Counted from the first letter of the stretch, positions 1 through 11,429 are shown. The stretch is 64,000 bases of DNA from Pseudaquabacterium terrae (GCF_013266755.1 NZ_JABRWJ010000012.1:147417-211416), one strand, 5' to 3'. Program-made: numbers and translations. Notes: a model not told the origin generated them from the sequence alone.

Positions 1-372
1 ACCCTGGCCGACGGTGGCCGGACGACGCTGGAGGACATCGCCTCCGGCACCGCGCTGACGCGGCGCGCGTTGGCGTTGGGCTTCGGCAGCGCCGCGGCGC
101 TCTGCGATGCCGCCGAAGCGGGCGATGTGCGCGCCGACGCCGCGTGGCGCGAAGGCACCACCGCGCTGGCGCTGAAGCTCGCCGACCTGGCCGTGCTGCT
201 CGGCGTCCGCCGCTGCGCGATCGGCGGCGGCCTCGGCTTGCGCAGCGGCACCCTGGCGCGGCTGCAGCAGGCGCTGGACGCGCTGCCGCCGATGTACCGA
301 ATGCAGCTCGTGCCCGCCGAGCTCGGCGCCGACGCCGGGCTGCAAGGCGCAGCCGACTGGGCGCTGCGATGA
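1..372 (+). CDS. ROK family sugar kinase, C-terminal part
   Basis: The frame is open from the first base, so the gene begins outside the window; 123 codons of the C-terminus are visible. An LEDIASGTAL stretch, an AIGGGLG glycine turn and an LGADAGLQGAA end match the C-terminal half of ROK kinases (glucokinase, N-acetylglucosamine and N-acetylmannosamine kinases), which phosphorylate free sugars in the cytoplasm. The stop overlaps the next start by 4 bases (ATGA), so it is co-translated with the sensor kinase. The sugar cannot be read from this part; the nearby GH9 and NagX-like genes make an amino sugar plausible. Confidence 0.8.
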   Translation, partial: TLADGGRTTLEDIASGTALTRRALALGFGSAAALCDAAEAGDVRADAAWREGTTALALKLADLAVLLGVRRCAIGGGLGLRSGTLARLQQALDALPPMYRMQLVPAELGADAGLQGAADWALR

Positions 373-2381
373 CCCCGGCCGTGCCGCGCCGCGAGCGCCT
401 GCTGTACAGCCGCTGGCCCTGGCTGCTCGCGTCGCTGGTGCTGATGCTCGGCCTGGTCGGCGCCACCGTGCTCGGCTGGCTCTGGTATGCCGACCAGCGG
501 GAGGCGCAGGACCGGCGCGCGGCGCTCGATTTCCTGTGGCTCGAACAGACCGTGCAGCAGACGCTGACCACCAACCAGCGGCTGCTCGCCAACTGGGCGC
601 ATGACCTCGCGCCACCGACAAACCGCGACGCCATCGCCGAATTCATCACCCGCTCAGGCGGCCTGATGCGCGACAACCTGGCGCTGCTGGCGGTCGAGCT
701 GCTCGATCGCCACGGCAGGCGCATCACCGGCCTGCCGCACTACGGCGACGAGCGCCCCGCCACGCTGCCGCCGCTCACCGACCCGCTGGTGACCGGTGCG
801 ATCGAACGCGCGCGCTCGCTCGAACGCCCCGAATACAGCCGCGTGATCGAACAAGGCGCGCCGCTGTGGGCACTGGCCGTGCCGATCGCCGACGAGGCCG
901 GCGAGCACGGCACCGTGCTGGCCCTGTACGACCTCGATCGCCTGCTCGAGCAGGAAGTGCCGTGGTGGTTCGTGCAGCGCTACGAGCTGAGCCTGGTCGA
1001 CCGCCACAACAAGCGCCTGTCGCCGCGCGACGGCGCGCTGCCGGAGCGCATCGACACCGTCACCAAACTGAACTTCGGACCCGCCGACAGCGGGCTCGCG
1101 CTGTGGGCCAGCCCGCACGCGCCGGCCCACACCACCGCCCTGCTCGGCGCGCTGGTGCTGGCGCTGCTGCTGTTCGCGCTGCTGGTCATCGTGCTGTTGC
1201 GCCTGCTGCAGCGCTGGCTGCGCGAGCGTCAGGCGGCACAGCAGGCGCTGCAGGACGCGCTGCGCTTTCGCGAGGCGATGGAGAACTCGCTGCCGACCGG
1301 GCTGATGGCCTTCGACCGCGCGGGCCGCATCATCTACGCCAACCGGGCGCTCGGCCGCATGCTCGGGCTGGCGGCCGAGACGCTGGTCGGCGCCGGCGCG
1401 CCGTTCCCGTTCTGGCCCGCGCAACGCGAGGCCGACTGCGCCGCGCAGCATGCGGCGATGCTGGCCGGCGCGAGCCCGGCCGACGGCCAGCCCCTGGAGC
1501 TGCAGCGCGCCGACGGCAGCCTGTTCTGGGCCCGGCTCTTCGTCTCGCCACTGGCCGACGGCGCGAGCGCGCCGAAGGGCTGGATGGTCTCGCTCTACGA
1601 CACCACCGCCGAACGCACGGCCGCTCACATCGCGCGTGAGCGCGATGCGCTGCTGCAGCACACCGCGCGGCTCGCCAGCCTGGCCGAATTCGCCTCCGGC
1701 ATCGCGCACGAGCTGAACCAGCCGCTGGCAGCGATCGCCAACTACGCGGCGGTGGCCGACAGCGGCCTGGCCCAATCGCCGCCGCGGCTGCCGACGGTGC
1801 AGGACGCCGTCGCCCGCCTCGGCGAAGAAGCGCACCGCGCCGGCCGCATCATCCACAGCCTGCGCAGCTTTATCCACAAGCGCGCGGTCGAGCACCGGCC
1901 GCACCGCGTCGGCGACCTGCTGACCGAGCCGCTCGCGCTGCTGGCGCCGCTGGCCGAGCGGCTGCAGGTGCCGGTGCGGGTGATCGCCGACGACGATGAA
2001 TTGCGCATCGATGGCGACGGCGTGATGATCGAGCAGGTGCTGTTCAACCTGCTGCGCAACGCGCTCGAAGCGGTGGCCACGCTGCCGGCGCCGCCGCCGG
2101 CCGATGCGGTGAGCGTGCGCATCGAGGCCGACGGCGACGAGGCCGTCACCGTGACCATCGAGGACCGCGGCCCGGGCTTCGCCGATGCCGCGCCGCTGTT
2201 CCAACCCTTCTACACGACCAAGTCCGACGGCATGGGCCTGGGCCTGGCGATCTGCCGCACGGTGATCGAGAGCCACGGCGGCCGCCTGTGGGCCGAAGCC
2301 CGCGAGGGCGGTGGCGCGCGCCTCGCGTTCCGGCTGCCGCGCAGCACCACCGTACTGGCCACCGAATCGCTTGCGCGATGA
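369..2381 (+). CDS. PAS-containing membrane sensor histidine kinase
   Basis: 670 aa from the ATG that overlaps the kinase stop. Membrane segments near residues 17-40 and 254-280 bracket a periplasmic sensing region. A PAS-like domain (about 295-400) and a HisKA/HATPase core follow. The phospho-acceptor is H447 in an AHELNQPLAAIANY H-box of the DctB/FixL/TodS type. The N box (NLLRNALEAV), G1 box (DRGPGF) and GLGLAIC motif are intact. It should autophosphorylate and pass phosphate to the response regulator 7 bases downstream. The signal is unknown; linkage to a sugar kinase hints at carbon-source sensing. Confidence 0.9.
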   Translation: MTPAVPRRERLLYSRWPWLLASLVLMLGLVGATVLGWLWYADQREAQDRRAALDFLWLEQTVQQTLTTNQRLLANWAHDLAPPTNRDAIAEFITRSGGLMRDNLALLAVELLDRHGRRITGLPHYGDERPATLPPLTDPLVTGAIERARSLERPEYSRVIEQGAPLWALAVPIADEAGEHGTVLALYDLDRLLEQEVPWWFVQRYELSLVDRHNKRLSPRDGALPERIDTVTKLNFGPADSGLALWASPHAPAHTTALLGALVLALLLFALLVIVLLRLLQRWLRERQAAQQALQDALRFREAMENSLPTGLMAFDRAGRIIYANRALGRMLGLAAETLVGAGAPFPFWPAQREADCAAQHAAMLAGASPADGQPLELQRADGSLFWARLFVSPLADGASAPKGWMVSLYDTTAERTAAHIARERDALLQHTARLASLAEFASGIAHELNQPLAAIANYAAVADSGLAQSPPRLPTVQDAVARLGEEAHRAGRIIHSLRSFIHKRAVEHRPHRVGDLLTEPLALLAPLAERLQVPVRVIADDDELRIDGDGVMIEQVLFNLLRNALEAVATLPAPPPADAVSVRIEADGDEAVTVTIEDRGPGFADAAPLFQPFYTTKSDGMGLGLAICRTVIESHGGRLWAEAREGGGARLAFRLPRSTTVLATESLAR

Positions 2382-2388
2382 TCCACCG

Positions 2389-3048
2389 ATGAGTACGCCC
2401 ATGCCGCCCGCCGACCCGTTGATCGCCATCGTCGATGACGATCCCGCCGTGCGCCGCTCGCTGGCGATGCTGCTCGACACGCGCGGCTGGGCGGCGCGCG
2501 AATTCGAACGCGCGGCCGACCTGCTGGCCGCGCCCGACATCGGCGTCTTCGCCTGCCTGCTGCTCGACGTGCGCATCCCCGGCATGAGCGGGCTGGAGCT
2601 GTTCGACGAACTGCGCCGCCGCGTGCGCGACACGGCCCGATACCTGCCGCCGGTGCTGTTCCTGACCGGCCACGGCGACATCCCGATGGTCGTGCAGGCG
2701 CTGAAGCAGGGCGCCGCCGATTTCCTCGAAAAGCCGGCCGATCCGCGCAGCCTGCTCGACGCCATCGGCCGCGCGATCGCCGCCGACCGCGATGCGCGCG
2801 CCGCATTCGCCAGCAAGGCCGCGCTACTGCGCGACATCGCCGCGCTGACGCCGCGCGAGCGAGAAGTGCTCACCGAGCTGGTCGGCGGCTACCTCAGCAA
2901 GCAGATCGCCGACCACCTGCAGATCAGCACCAAGACCGTCGAGGCGCACCGGCTGCGCATCTGCCACAAGTTCAACGTGCGCACCGGCATGGAGCTCGCC
3001 GCCAAGCTGCGTGACGTGCCGGCCAGCGCCTGGCAGCAGCCGCAATGA
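2389..3048 (+). CDS. FixJ/NarL-type response regulator
   Basis: 219 aa. The receiver domain has D16/D17, phospho-acceptor D60 in LLLDVRIPGMSG, T93 and K115. A LuxR-type helix-turn-helix follows (LTPREREVLTEL, then KTVEAHR) at about residues 150-215. The ATG at 2389 is chosen because the receiver domain starts directly after it and because it lies 7 bases after the kinase stop; earlier in-frame starts lie inside the kinase gene. It is the cognate partner of the upstream kinase. Targets are unknown; the palindrome in the TonB-receptor promoter (12804-12817) is one candidate site. Confidence 0.9.
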   Translation: MSTPMPPADPLIAIVDDDPAVRRSLAMLLDTRGWAAREFERAADLLAAPDIGVFACLLLDVRIPGMSGLELFDELRRRVRDTARYLPPVLFLTGHGDIPMVVQALKQGAADFLEKPADPRSLLDAIGRAIAADRDARAAFASKAALLRDIAALTPREREVLTELVGGYLSKQIADHLQISTKTVEAHRLRICHKFNVRTGMELAAKLRDVPASAWQQPQ

Positions 3049-3064
3049 ATACAGAAATCTGTAT
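3049..3064. promoter_or_regulatory. Operator-like palindrome of the toxin-antitoxin pair
   Basis: A perfect inverted repeat, ATACAG-AAAT-CTGTAT, begins at the base after the response regulator stop and ends 10 bases before the antitoxin ATG. A TATGAT hexamer at 3062-3067 could be a -10 box. Its distance to the ATG at 3074 (6 bases) and the lack of a Shine-Dalgarno sequence suggest a leaderless message. VapB-type antitoxins commonly repress their own promoter through such palindromes. Confidence 0.6.
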
Positions 3065-3073
3065 GATTTCGCG

Positions 3074-3325
3074 ATGAAGACGACACTCGACATCGACGAC
3101 GGACTGCTGGCCAGCGCCAAGGCGCTCGCCGCGCAGCAGCGCACCACGCTGACGCGGCTGATCGAAGAGGGATTGAGACTGCGGCTGCGCGATGTCCGCC
3201 AGCTGCCGCCCGCGACAAAGCCGCGGCTGCCGGTCTACCGTGGCCGCGGCGGCCTGGTCACCGGCATCGACCCCACGAGCAACCAGTCGCTGCTGGCCGC
3301 GCTCGAGGCCGACGATGACGCCTGA
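3074..3325 (+). CDS. VapB-type antitoxin
   Basis: 83 aa. The N-terminus MKTTLDIDDGLLASAKALA is the ribbon-helix-helix-like start of VapB antitoxins of the DUF2191 type; the C-terminal half (after about residue 45) is basic and proline-rich and would wrap the toxin. The gene overlaps the toxin gene by 11 bases. Together with the palindrome directly upstream this is a classic autoregulated type II toxin-antitoxin module. The start at 3074 is preferred because the conserved domain begins there; a longer frame reaches back into the response regulator gene. Confidence 0.85.
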   Translation: MKTTLDIDDGLLASAKALAAQQRTTLTRLIEEGLRLRLRDVRQLPPATKPRLPVYRGRGGLVTGIDPTSNQSLLAALEADDDA

Positions 3326-3752
3326 CGTCAACGTGATGGTCGCAGCGTCTCGCAGTGATCACCCGCATCACCGCGCCGCACGCGCCTGGCTCGAATCCGC
3401 GCTGGCCGAATGTGCACAGGGCGCCAGCTTCAGGCTGATGCCGATGGTCGCAGCGAGCTTCTTGCGCCTGGTGACGAGCCCGCGCATCTTCGTCCAGCCG
3501 ACGCCGACTGCCGACGCAGTCGGCTTCATCGATGCAGTGCTCGCAGTGCCGGGGGTGGAGATGGCCGTGCTCGGACCGGAATGGCCCCGCCTGCGCCAGC
3601 TCTGCATCGACCACACGCTCGGCGGCAATCATCTGCCCGATGCATGGCTGGCCGCTGCCGTCGTCCAGTCCGGCGAACGCCTGGCCAGCTTCGACCGGGA
3701 CTTCAAGCGCCTGCTTGCATCCTCTCAATTGACCCTGCTCGACGCGACCTGA
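3315..3752 (+). CDS. VapC-type PIN-domain toxin
   Basis: 145 aa, usual length for VapC. The PIN fold acidic residues are visible: D4 in MTPDVNVMVAAS, an Asp in the PDAWLAA region and the FDRDFKR motif near the C-terminus. PIN toxins are Mg-dependent ribonucleases that cut tRNA or rRNA when the antitoxin decays. The start ATG overlaps the antitoxin end by 11 bases, which favours translational coupling. The pair sits between a regulator operon and membrane-protein genes with no other mobile feature nearby. Confidence 0.87.
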   Translation: MTPDVNVMVAASRSDHPHHRAARAWLESALAECAQGASFRLMPMVAASFLRLVTSPRIFVQPTPTADAVGFIDAVLAVPGVEMAVLGPEWPRLRQLCIDHTLGGNHLPDAWLAAAVVQSGERLASFDRDFKRLLASSQLTLLDAT

Positions 3753-3914
3753 CTCGTCGATCCCGGCCGCCGGCACCGCGGCGTACCGTCCTACACCCTG
3801 CCCTCGCCGGCGCCGACGCCGCGCGCGCACATCGCTTGCTCCAGTGGCACTGCCAGGTCGGTCGGAACATCCGGTTCCGCGCCGCACCACCGAGGCAAAC
3901 GAAAGGTTGCTGCC

Positions 3915-4091
3915 ATGTTGAAGTGGGCCATCATCTTCGGGTTGATCTCCCTGGTCGCCGCGCTGTTCGGCTTCACCGGCATCGCCGCCGGCGCCGCCGG
4001 CATCGCCAAGATCCTGTTCGTGCTGTTTGCGATCGCCTTTGTCGTCGTGCTCGCACTCGCGCTGATGGGCGCCAAGTCCATCGCGAAGTGA
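3915..4091 (+). CDS. DUF1328 small membrane protein (YtjA type)
   Basis: 58 aa starting [20 protein letters not shown]. It has two hydrophobic segments separated by a glycine/alanine-rich turn and ends GAKSIAK. This matches the DUF1328 (YtjA) family of small inner-membrane proteins, often induced by stress; the molecular role is unknown. A GAAAGG sequence about 10 bases upstream is a plausible ribosome-binding site. The stop overlaps the GTG start of the next gene (GTGA), so the two are likely co-translated. Confidence 0.85.
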   Translation: MLKWAIIFGLISLVAALFGFTGIAAGAAGIAKILFVLFAIAFVVVLALALMGAKSIAK

Positions 4092-5044
4092 GCACTCCCC
4101 GGGCCTGGCTGCCCCCGGCCGGCCCTGGGCCGCGCGGCCTTGGGCCCCGCGAGCTGCACCACATCGCGCGGCACCCGCTGCGATTCGCAGCGCAGGTGCT
4201 GCGCGCGTTTCGCGCCAACCAGGGCTTCCTGTTGGCCGGCGGCGTGGCGTACTACGCGCTGGTGTCGATCGTGCCGATGCTGGTGCTGGCGGTGTCGGTG
4301 TTGAGCGGGCTGCTCGGCGAAGCGCCGGTCTTCGCCGCGCTCGAGCGTTACCTTGCCTGGCTGCTGCCGGGGCAATCCGACGCCATCGTCGCCGAGCTGC
4401 AGACCTTCCACGCGCACCGTGGCACGCTGGGCTGGCTGCTGCTGGCGACGATGCTGTTCTTCAGCACCCTCGCCTTCACCGCACTGGAGAACGCGATGTC
4501 GATCATCTTCCGGCACCGCGTCGCCATCCGCCGCCGCCATGCGCTGGTGTCGGCGGCGCTGCCCTACGTCTATGTCCTGTGCCTGGGCATCGGCATGCTG
4601 GTGGTGACCATCGTCGCCACCGGCTTGCAGAACTTCGGCGAGCGCGAGTGGCATGTGCTCGGCCGCGCGCTGTCGTTCGGCGGCCTGTCGGGCGTGATGC
4701 TCTACCTGCTCGGCCTCGCCGGCGAAGTGCTGGTGATCACTTCCATCTACCTGGTGATGCCGGTCGGCCCCCTGTCGCTGCGCCATGCACTGCTCGGCGG
4801 GTTGATCGCGACCCTGCTGTGGGAGCTGTCGCGCCACGCGCTGGTCTGGTACTTCGAGACGCTGTCGCAGATCGGCCGCGTCTACGGCTCCTTCACGACC
4901 GCGATCGCGGTGCTGCTGACGCTCGAAGTGGCGGGCATCCTGCTGCTCTTCGGCGCGCAGGTGATCGCCGAGGCCGAACGCATCGATCCGGATGCGCCGG
5001 CGCTGCCGCAGGCACCGCCGAAGCCGCTGCGCACGCCGGGGTGA
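4088..5044 (+). CDS. YihY/BrkB family inner-membrane protein
   Basis: 318 aa from the GTG overlapping the DUF1328 stop. The family signature is clear: [18 protein letters not shown] near residue 50, then about six membrane helices, and [15 protein letters not shown] near the end. YihY/BrkB proteins were once called ribonuclease BN by mistake; their real function is unknown, with membrane transport or envelope roles suggested. The upstream frame stays open far back, but the GTG fits the family N-terminus best and gives a 4-base coupling. Confidence 0.88.
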   Translation: MSTPRAWLPPAGPGPRGLGPRELHHIARHPLRFAAQVLRAFRANQGFLLAGGVAYYALVSIVPMLVLAVSVLSGLLGEAPVFAALERYLAWLLPGQSDAIVAELQTFHAHRGTLGWLLLATMLFFSTLAFTALENAMSIIFRHRVAIRRRHALVSAALPYVYVLCLGIGMLVVTIVATGLQNFGEREWHVLGRALSFGGLSGVMLYLLGLAGEVLVITSIYLVMPVGPLSLRHALLGGLIATLLWELSRHALVWYFETLSQIGRVYGSFTTAIAVLLTLEVAGILLLFGAQVIAEAERIDPDAPALPQAPPKPLRTPG

Positions 5045-5109
5045 GCACATCAGTCGGCGTCGGGCCGCTCCCAAGGCGACTGAGCGCCCCTTGTATGCTG
5101 GCTTTACGT

Positions 5110-6400
<1,291 letters not shown>

Positions 6401-6454
6401 CGCCGAACACAGTTGCTTGGGGGCCGCGAACGAAGTGAGCTGGGGGCAGACATC

Positions 6455-8116
6455 TCAGCGCGCCCGCCACCACGCCAGCGCAAGGAACAGCCACGCGCCG
6501 TGCGGCAGCCACTGCTCGCGCCAGCGCCACGAATGCATCGGCGTCGTCTCGTGCGGGGCGCGGAAGTCGATGTCGGCCTCATCGTCGAGGCCGGCGGTGA
6601 TGCCGTTGCAGACGCCGCCGGGCGCGTTCCAGTAGCCGGGTTCGTAGTGCGGATGGCCGCGGCCGCGGCCTTGCATCATGCAGGTGTCGAAGGGGTTGCG
6701 GCCGAAGATCCAGTCGAGAGCCGAGCGTGCATAACTTCTCAAGGACGCGTCTTCACCGAAGCGCCGTTCGGCAGCCAACGCAGCGGCGGCGAGCGACCCG
6801 AGCCGCGCGTTCTCGCCCTGCCACCAGTAGCCGCTGTCGTTGTGATGCGGGATGAAGAACTGCGCGCGGCCCGGCTCGCCCGGCGCCTGCACCCACTGGC
6901 GCGGGTAGCCGAACGGGTTGCCGGCGCCGTCGTTGGTGATGCGCAACTCGTGCCGCAGCGCGCGGCGCACGCCGTCACGCACCGCGACGTCGTCGGGCGC
7001 CAGGTCGAGGTAGCGCAGCAGCGCGACCAGCGGCAGCCCGGCGTCGACGGCGTGGAAGTAGCTGCGCGTGCGATCGTCGTCGGCCCAGAACCAGCCGTCG
7101 GCATGCTGGCGTGCGATCAGGCGGTGCGCGCGATCGGTCGCCGCGCGGTGGTAGCGCTCGTCGCAGGTGGCCGACCACAGCTCGCAGGCGGCGAGCAGCG
7201 CGCAATAGTCGTCGAGGATGTTCTCGCGGCCGTCGTCGAGGTAGGCCGCGTTGTGCTGCTGCAGGTGCGCAAAGCCGCGCTGCGCGGCGGCGAGGCAGTG
7301 GCTGCGCGGGAATTCGCCGTCGCGCGGCAAGGTGCTCGCGCGCGCCAGCGCAGCGATCGCGCAGCCGCCGCCCTGGCGGAAGCCCGCCTGGTAGCTGGCG
7401 AACAAGTGCCCCTGCTGCGTGGTGTAGCTGCACAGGCGCCGCTGCGTGACATCCTTGGTCCAGCGGTCGAACACCGTCATGTAGAACCAGCTGTCGTCGT
7501 GCTGCATGCGGCAGAGGAAGTCGGCCCCGTGCAGCGCTTCGTCGACGGTGCGCTCGGCCAGCCACGGCGCCACCGCCCCGCCCTGCTGCAGCCCGGCGAT
7601 CAGGTTCCACACCACCTGCGGCGTCTGCTGCGGGTTCATGAAGTTGGCGTACGACAGGTGCGACAGGTACTTCGACGCATCGCCGGACGCGTCGTACCAG
7701 CCGCCATGCACGTCGACGCGCTGCTCGCTGCCGAACACCGGGCACGAGCGGTCGGCGGCGTCGAAGATGCCGCTGCAGCGCTGCGACTTGAAGTAGTGGA
7801 CGAGGTCCGATTGCAGCGACTCGTCGAAGACTTCGGCGCGGATGGTCAGCGGCGCGGCGACGAGCGACGCGCCCTCGCCCAACTGCAGCCCGTAGTCGCC
7901 GACTGCTTGCAACGCCGAGAAGTCCGCCGCGGCGTAGTGCCGCCCTTGCCAGCCGGGCACCGGTGCGAGCGGTGCCAGGCGGCCCTCGAACACCGGCGCA
8001 CCGCCGGCGGACGGCACGAGGGCGAAGAGCCGCGGCTCGATCGGCGCATCGGCCTGCAACAGCGCGACCTTCGGACCGGCGGCTTCGAAGCCGAGGTGGT
8101 TGTGCAGTAGTTTCAT
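6455..8116 (-). CDS. GH9 glycosidase, possibly exo-beta-glucosaminidase-like
   Basis: 553 aa with no signal peptide, so probably cytoplasmic. An immunoglobulin-like N-terminal domain (about 1-95) precedes the GH9 barrel. The aspartate motif reads GGWYDASGDASKY with D142 and D146; the likely acid glutamate is in APHETTPMHSW near the C-terminus. Most GH9 cellulases have DAGD spacing, whereas here one residue is added, as I recall for GH9 exo-glucosaminidases of Vibrionaceae. It lies downstream of a sugar ABC importer on the same strand. Cellodextrinase is the alternative. Confidence 0.82.
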   Translation of the reverse strand: MKLLHNHLGFEAAGPKVALLQADAPIEPRLFALVPSAGGAPVFEGRLAPLAPVPGWQGRHYAAADFSALQAVGDYGLQLGEGASLVAAPLTIRAEVFDESLQSDLVHYFKSQRCSGIFDAADRSCPVFGSEQRVDVHGGWYDASGDASKYLSHLSYANFMNPQQTPQVVWNLIAGLQQGGAVAPWLAERTVDEALHGADFLCRMQHDDSWFYMTVFDRWTKDVTQRRLCSYTTQQGHLFASYQAGFRQGGGCAIAALARASTLPRDGEFPRSHCLAAAQRGFAHLQQHNAAYLDDGRENILDDYCALLAACELWSATCDERYHRAATDRAHRLIARQHADGWFWADDDRTRSYFHAVDAGLPLVALLRYLDLAPDDVAVRDGVRRALRHELRITNDGAGNPFGYPRQWVQAPGEPGRAQFFIPHHNDSGYWWQGENARLGSLAAAALAAERRFGEDASLRSYARSALDWIFGRNPFDTCMMQGRGRGHPHYEPGYWNAPGGVCNGITAGLDDEADIDFRAPHETTPMHSWRWREQWLPHGAWLFLALAWWRAR

Positions 8117-8222
8117 TGCGGTCGTTTCCAGAGCGATCGTCAGCAGCGCGACGCCTTGAACCGCTCGCTGTCGAGCGACTGGTTTCGCCCCGTTGCTGCC
8201 ATTGCGATTGAAGACTCAGCGA

Positions 8223-8454
8223 GATCAGGCCGCCAGGGTGCCCTGTTGCGCTCGTGTCCCCCGGTCGCTCCGCTCCCTCCTCCTCTTACTTCGCTCCACA
8301 GGGCACCCTGCCGTCCTGATCCGGCGCGGCCCTGGAATTGATTCTTCGCACGCCACCGTGGTGCCGTTGCCAAGGACATGGGGTGCCCGCTGCAGCGAGG
8401 TAAGAGGAGGAGGGAGCGCAGCGACCGGGGGACACGAGCGGCAGCGGGTACCCC
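8223..8454. repeat. Paired, inverted REP-like palindromic units
   Basis: The 439-base gap 8117-8555 has no gene. A 47-base core at 8249-8295 recurs inverted at 8394-8440 with two mismatches. Each core is flanked by its own short inverted arms: 8223-8246 with 8297-8320, and 8380-8393 with 8441-8454. Both arm pairs contain GGGTGCCC against a GGGCACCC-like partner. The result is two head-to-head hairpin units, a layout like BIME/REP pairs. The parts 8117-8222 and 8455-8555 show nothing recognisable. It could act as a transcriptional or mRNA-stability element between the ATPase and GH9 genes. Confidence 0.75.
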
Positions 8455-8555
8455 GTGGCCTTGGCTCGCTCGGTCTGTGCATGCGCGATACGGCGCCGAC
8501 GACTGCACAGGGTCGCGAGGCGACGCTCGGTTGAGCGACAAGGACCGTATTGATT

Positions 8556-9656
<1,101 letters not shown>

Positions 9657-9660
9657 CCGA

Positions 9661-10506
9661 TCATCCTTTCACCGCACCGGCGGTCAGGCCCTTGATGAAC
9701 CAGCGCTGGCCGGCGAAGAACACCAGCAGCATCGGCAAGGTCGAGACGATGCCGGCGGCCATCAGCAGGTCGAGGCGCTGGTGGAACTGGCTGACGAAGA
9801 GCCGGATGCCGACCGGCAGCGGCTGCACGCTGGTGGAGCTGGTCAGCACCCAGGCGAAGAAGAGCTCGTCCCAGGCCAGCAGGAAGACGAAGGTGGCGGT
9901 GGCGATGATGCCGGGCCCGCACAGCGGCAGCACGATGCGCCACAGCGCGCCGAAGCGCGAGCAGCCGTCGATCACCGCGGCGTCCTCGAGCTCGCGCGGG
10001 ATGCCGACGAAGAAGCCGCGCATGATCCAGATGCTGGCCGGCGTGAACAGCGCGACGTAGAGGAACACCAGGCCGTGCCGCGTGTCGAGCATCGGCAGGC
10101 CCCAGCGCTCGCCGAGTGCGCGGTACAGCATGTACAACGGCAGGAAGAACAGCATGCCGGGCACCACCTGCGTCAGCGTGATCGCCACGGACACGCCGTC
10201 GCTGCCGCGAAAACGCAGCCGCGCCAGCGCGTAGGCGGCGCACAGCGCGCAGCCGGTGGCGATCAGCGTGGCCACGCCGCAGATCACCAGGCTGTTGAGC
10301 AGGAAGGCGCCGAAGTCGACCTGCGTCCAGATCTCGACATAGTTGCGCCAGCGCAGCGCCGCGCCGGGCTCGGACGCGCCGCCCGAGAGCTCGCTGCCGC
10401 TCTTCAGCGAGGCCCACAGCATCCATCCGATCGGCGACAGGGTCAGCGCGACGAGCACCCAGGTGAGCGTCGTCAACGCAGACCCAAGCCAGCGCTCAGT
10501 ACGCAT
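9661..10506 (-). CDS. Carbohydrate ABC transporter permease (MalG type)
   Basis: 281 aa with about six membrane helices. The ATPase-coupling EAA loop reads ELEDAAVIDGCSRFGALW, as in MalG-like subunits of CUT1 importers. Its start overlaps the end of the other permease gene by 11 bases, and the ATPase gene follows after 4 bases, so this is one operon. The encoded protein forms the inner-membrane channel with the MalF-type partner. Confidence 0.93.
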   Translation of the reverse strand: MRTERWLGSALTTLTWVLVALTLSPIGWMLWASLKSGSELSGGASEPGAALRWRNYVEIWTQVDFGAFLLNSLVICGVATLIATGCALCAAYALARLRFRGSDGVSVAITLTQVVPGMLFFLPLYMLYRALGERWGLPMLDTRHGLVFLYVALFTPASIWIMRGFFVGIPRELEDAAVIDGCSRFGALWRIVLPLCGPGIIATATFVFLLAWDELFFAWVLTSSTSVQPLPVGIRLFVSQFHQRLDLLMAAGIVSTLPMLLVFFAGQRWFIKGLTAGAVKG

Positions 10507-11425
10507 CGACCAGGCTCCTGCGGAAGCCCTTCAGCCACAGCCCGACGAACAGCAGCATCAGCGCCATCAGCACGAAGGACACGGCCGCGCCCTGGCCGAA
10601 CAGCCAGTAGCTGAACGATTGCCGCGTCAGCAGCGGCAGCAGCAGGTCGGCCCATTCGCCGGGGTAGCCGGCGCCGTGGCCGAACATCATCGAGACGATG
10701 TTGTACGAGTACAGGTTGTCGATGATCTGGAACATCAGCTGGATCAGGATCACCGGCTTCAACAGCGGCAGCGTGATGTGCAGGAACTGCTGCCAGCGGC
10801 TGACGCCGTCGATCGTCGCCGCCTCGTAGGGCTCCTCCGGCAAGGCCTGCAGCGCGGCGCCGAACACCAGCATCAGCAGCGGCCAGCCGCGCCAGACGGT
10901 CGGGATGACGATGGCCCAGAACGCGTTGCTGCCGATCAGCCAGAACGGCCGCTCGTCGACCAGGTGCAGCCAGTCGACCAGCACGGTGTTGATCAGCCCG
11001 GTGTCGCGCTGCCACAGCTGGCCCCACAACATGCCGACAACGTAGCTCGGCACGATCCATGGCAGCAGCAGCAGTGTGCGCGCCAGCGCGCGGCCCGGGA
11101 AGTTGCGCTGCAGCAGCATCGCCATGCCCAGTCCGATGCCGATCGACAGCGTCGAGACCACCACGGTGAAAAGCACCGTGTTGCGCAACGCGATCGCGAA
11201 GCCGGCACGCAAGGGGTTGGCCGGATCGAACAGCACGCGGCGGTAGTTGTCCCAACCGACAAAAGGCGCGTCCAGGTACTGGCCCAGCGTGAACTGGTTG
11301 AGCTTCAGCAGCGACATCCAGAAGCCCTGCACGATCGGCAGCCCGTTGACCGCCGCCATCATCAGCAGCGCCGGCAGCAGCAGCAGATACGGAAAGGCGT
11401 CGAAGCGCCGCCGTTTCACGATCAC
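10496..11425 (-). CDS. Carbohydrate ABC transporter permease (MalF type)
   Basis: 309 aa from a GTG at 11425, 4 bases after the binding-protein stop; a longer frame from 11476 lies inside that gene, and a second GTG at 11419 is also possible. Six membrane helices are visible, beginning FPYLLLLPALLMMAAV. The EAA loop is YEAATIDGVSRWQQFLHI. It pairs with the MalG-type subunit encoded next to it. Confidence 0.9.
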   Translation of the reverse strand: MIVKRRRFDAFPYLLLLPALLMMAAVNGLPIVQGFWMSLLKLNQFTLGQYLDAPFVGWDNYRRVLFDPANPLRAGFAIALRNTVLFTVVVSTLSIGIGLGMAMLLQRNFPGRALARTLLLLPWIVPSYVVGMLWGQLWQRDTGLINTVLVDWLHLVDERPFWLIGSNAFWAIVIPTVWRGWPLLMLVFGAALQALPEEPYEAATIDGVSRWQQFLHITLPLLKPVILIQLMFQIIDNLYSYNIVSMMFGHGAGYPGEWADLLLPLLTRQSFSYWLFGQGAAVSFVLMALMLLFVGLWLKGFRRSLVDAY

Positions 11426-11429
11426 GGCA

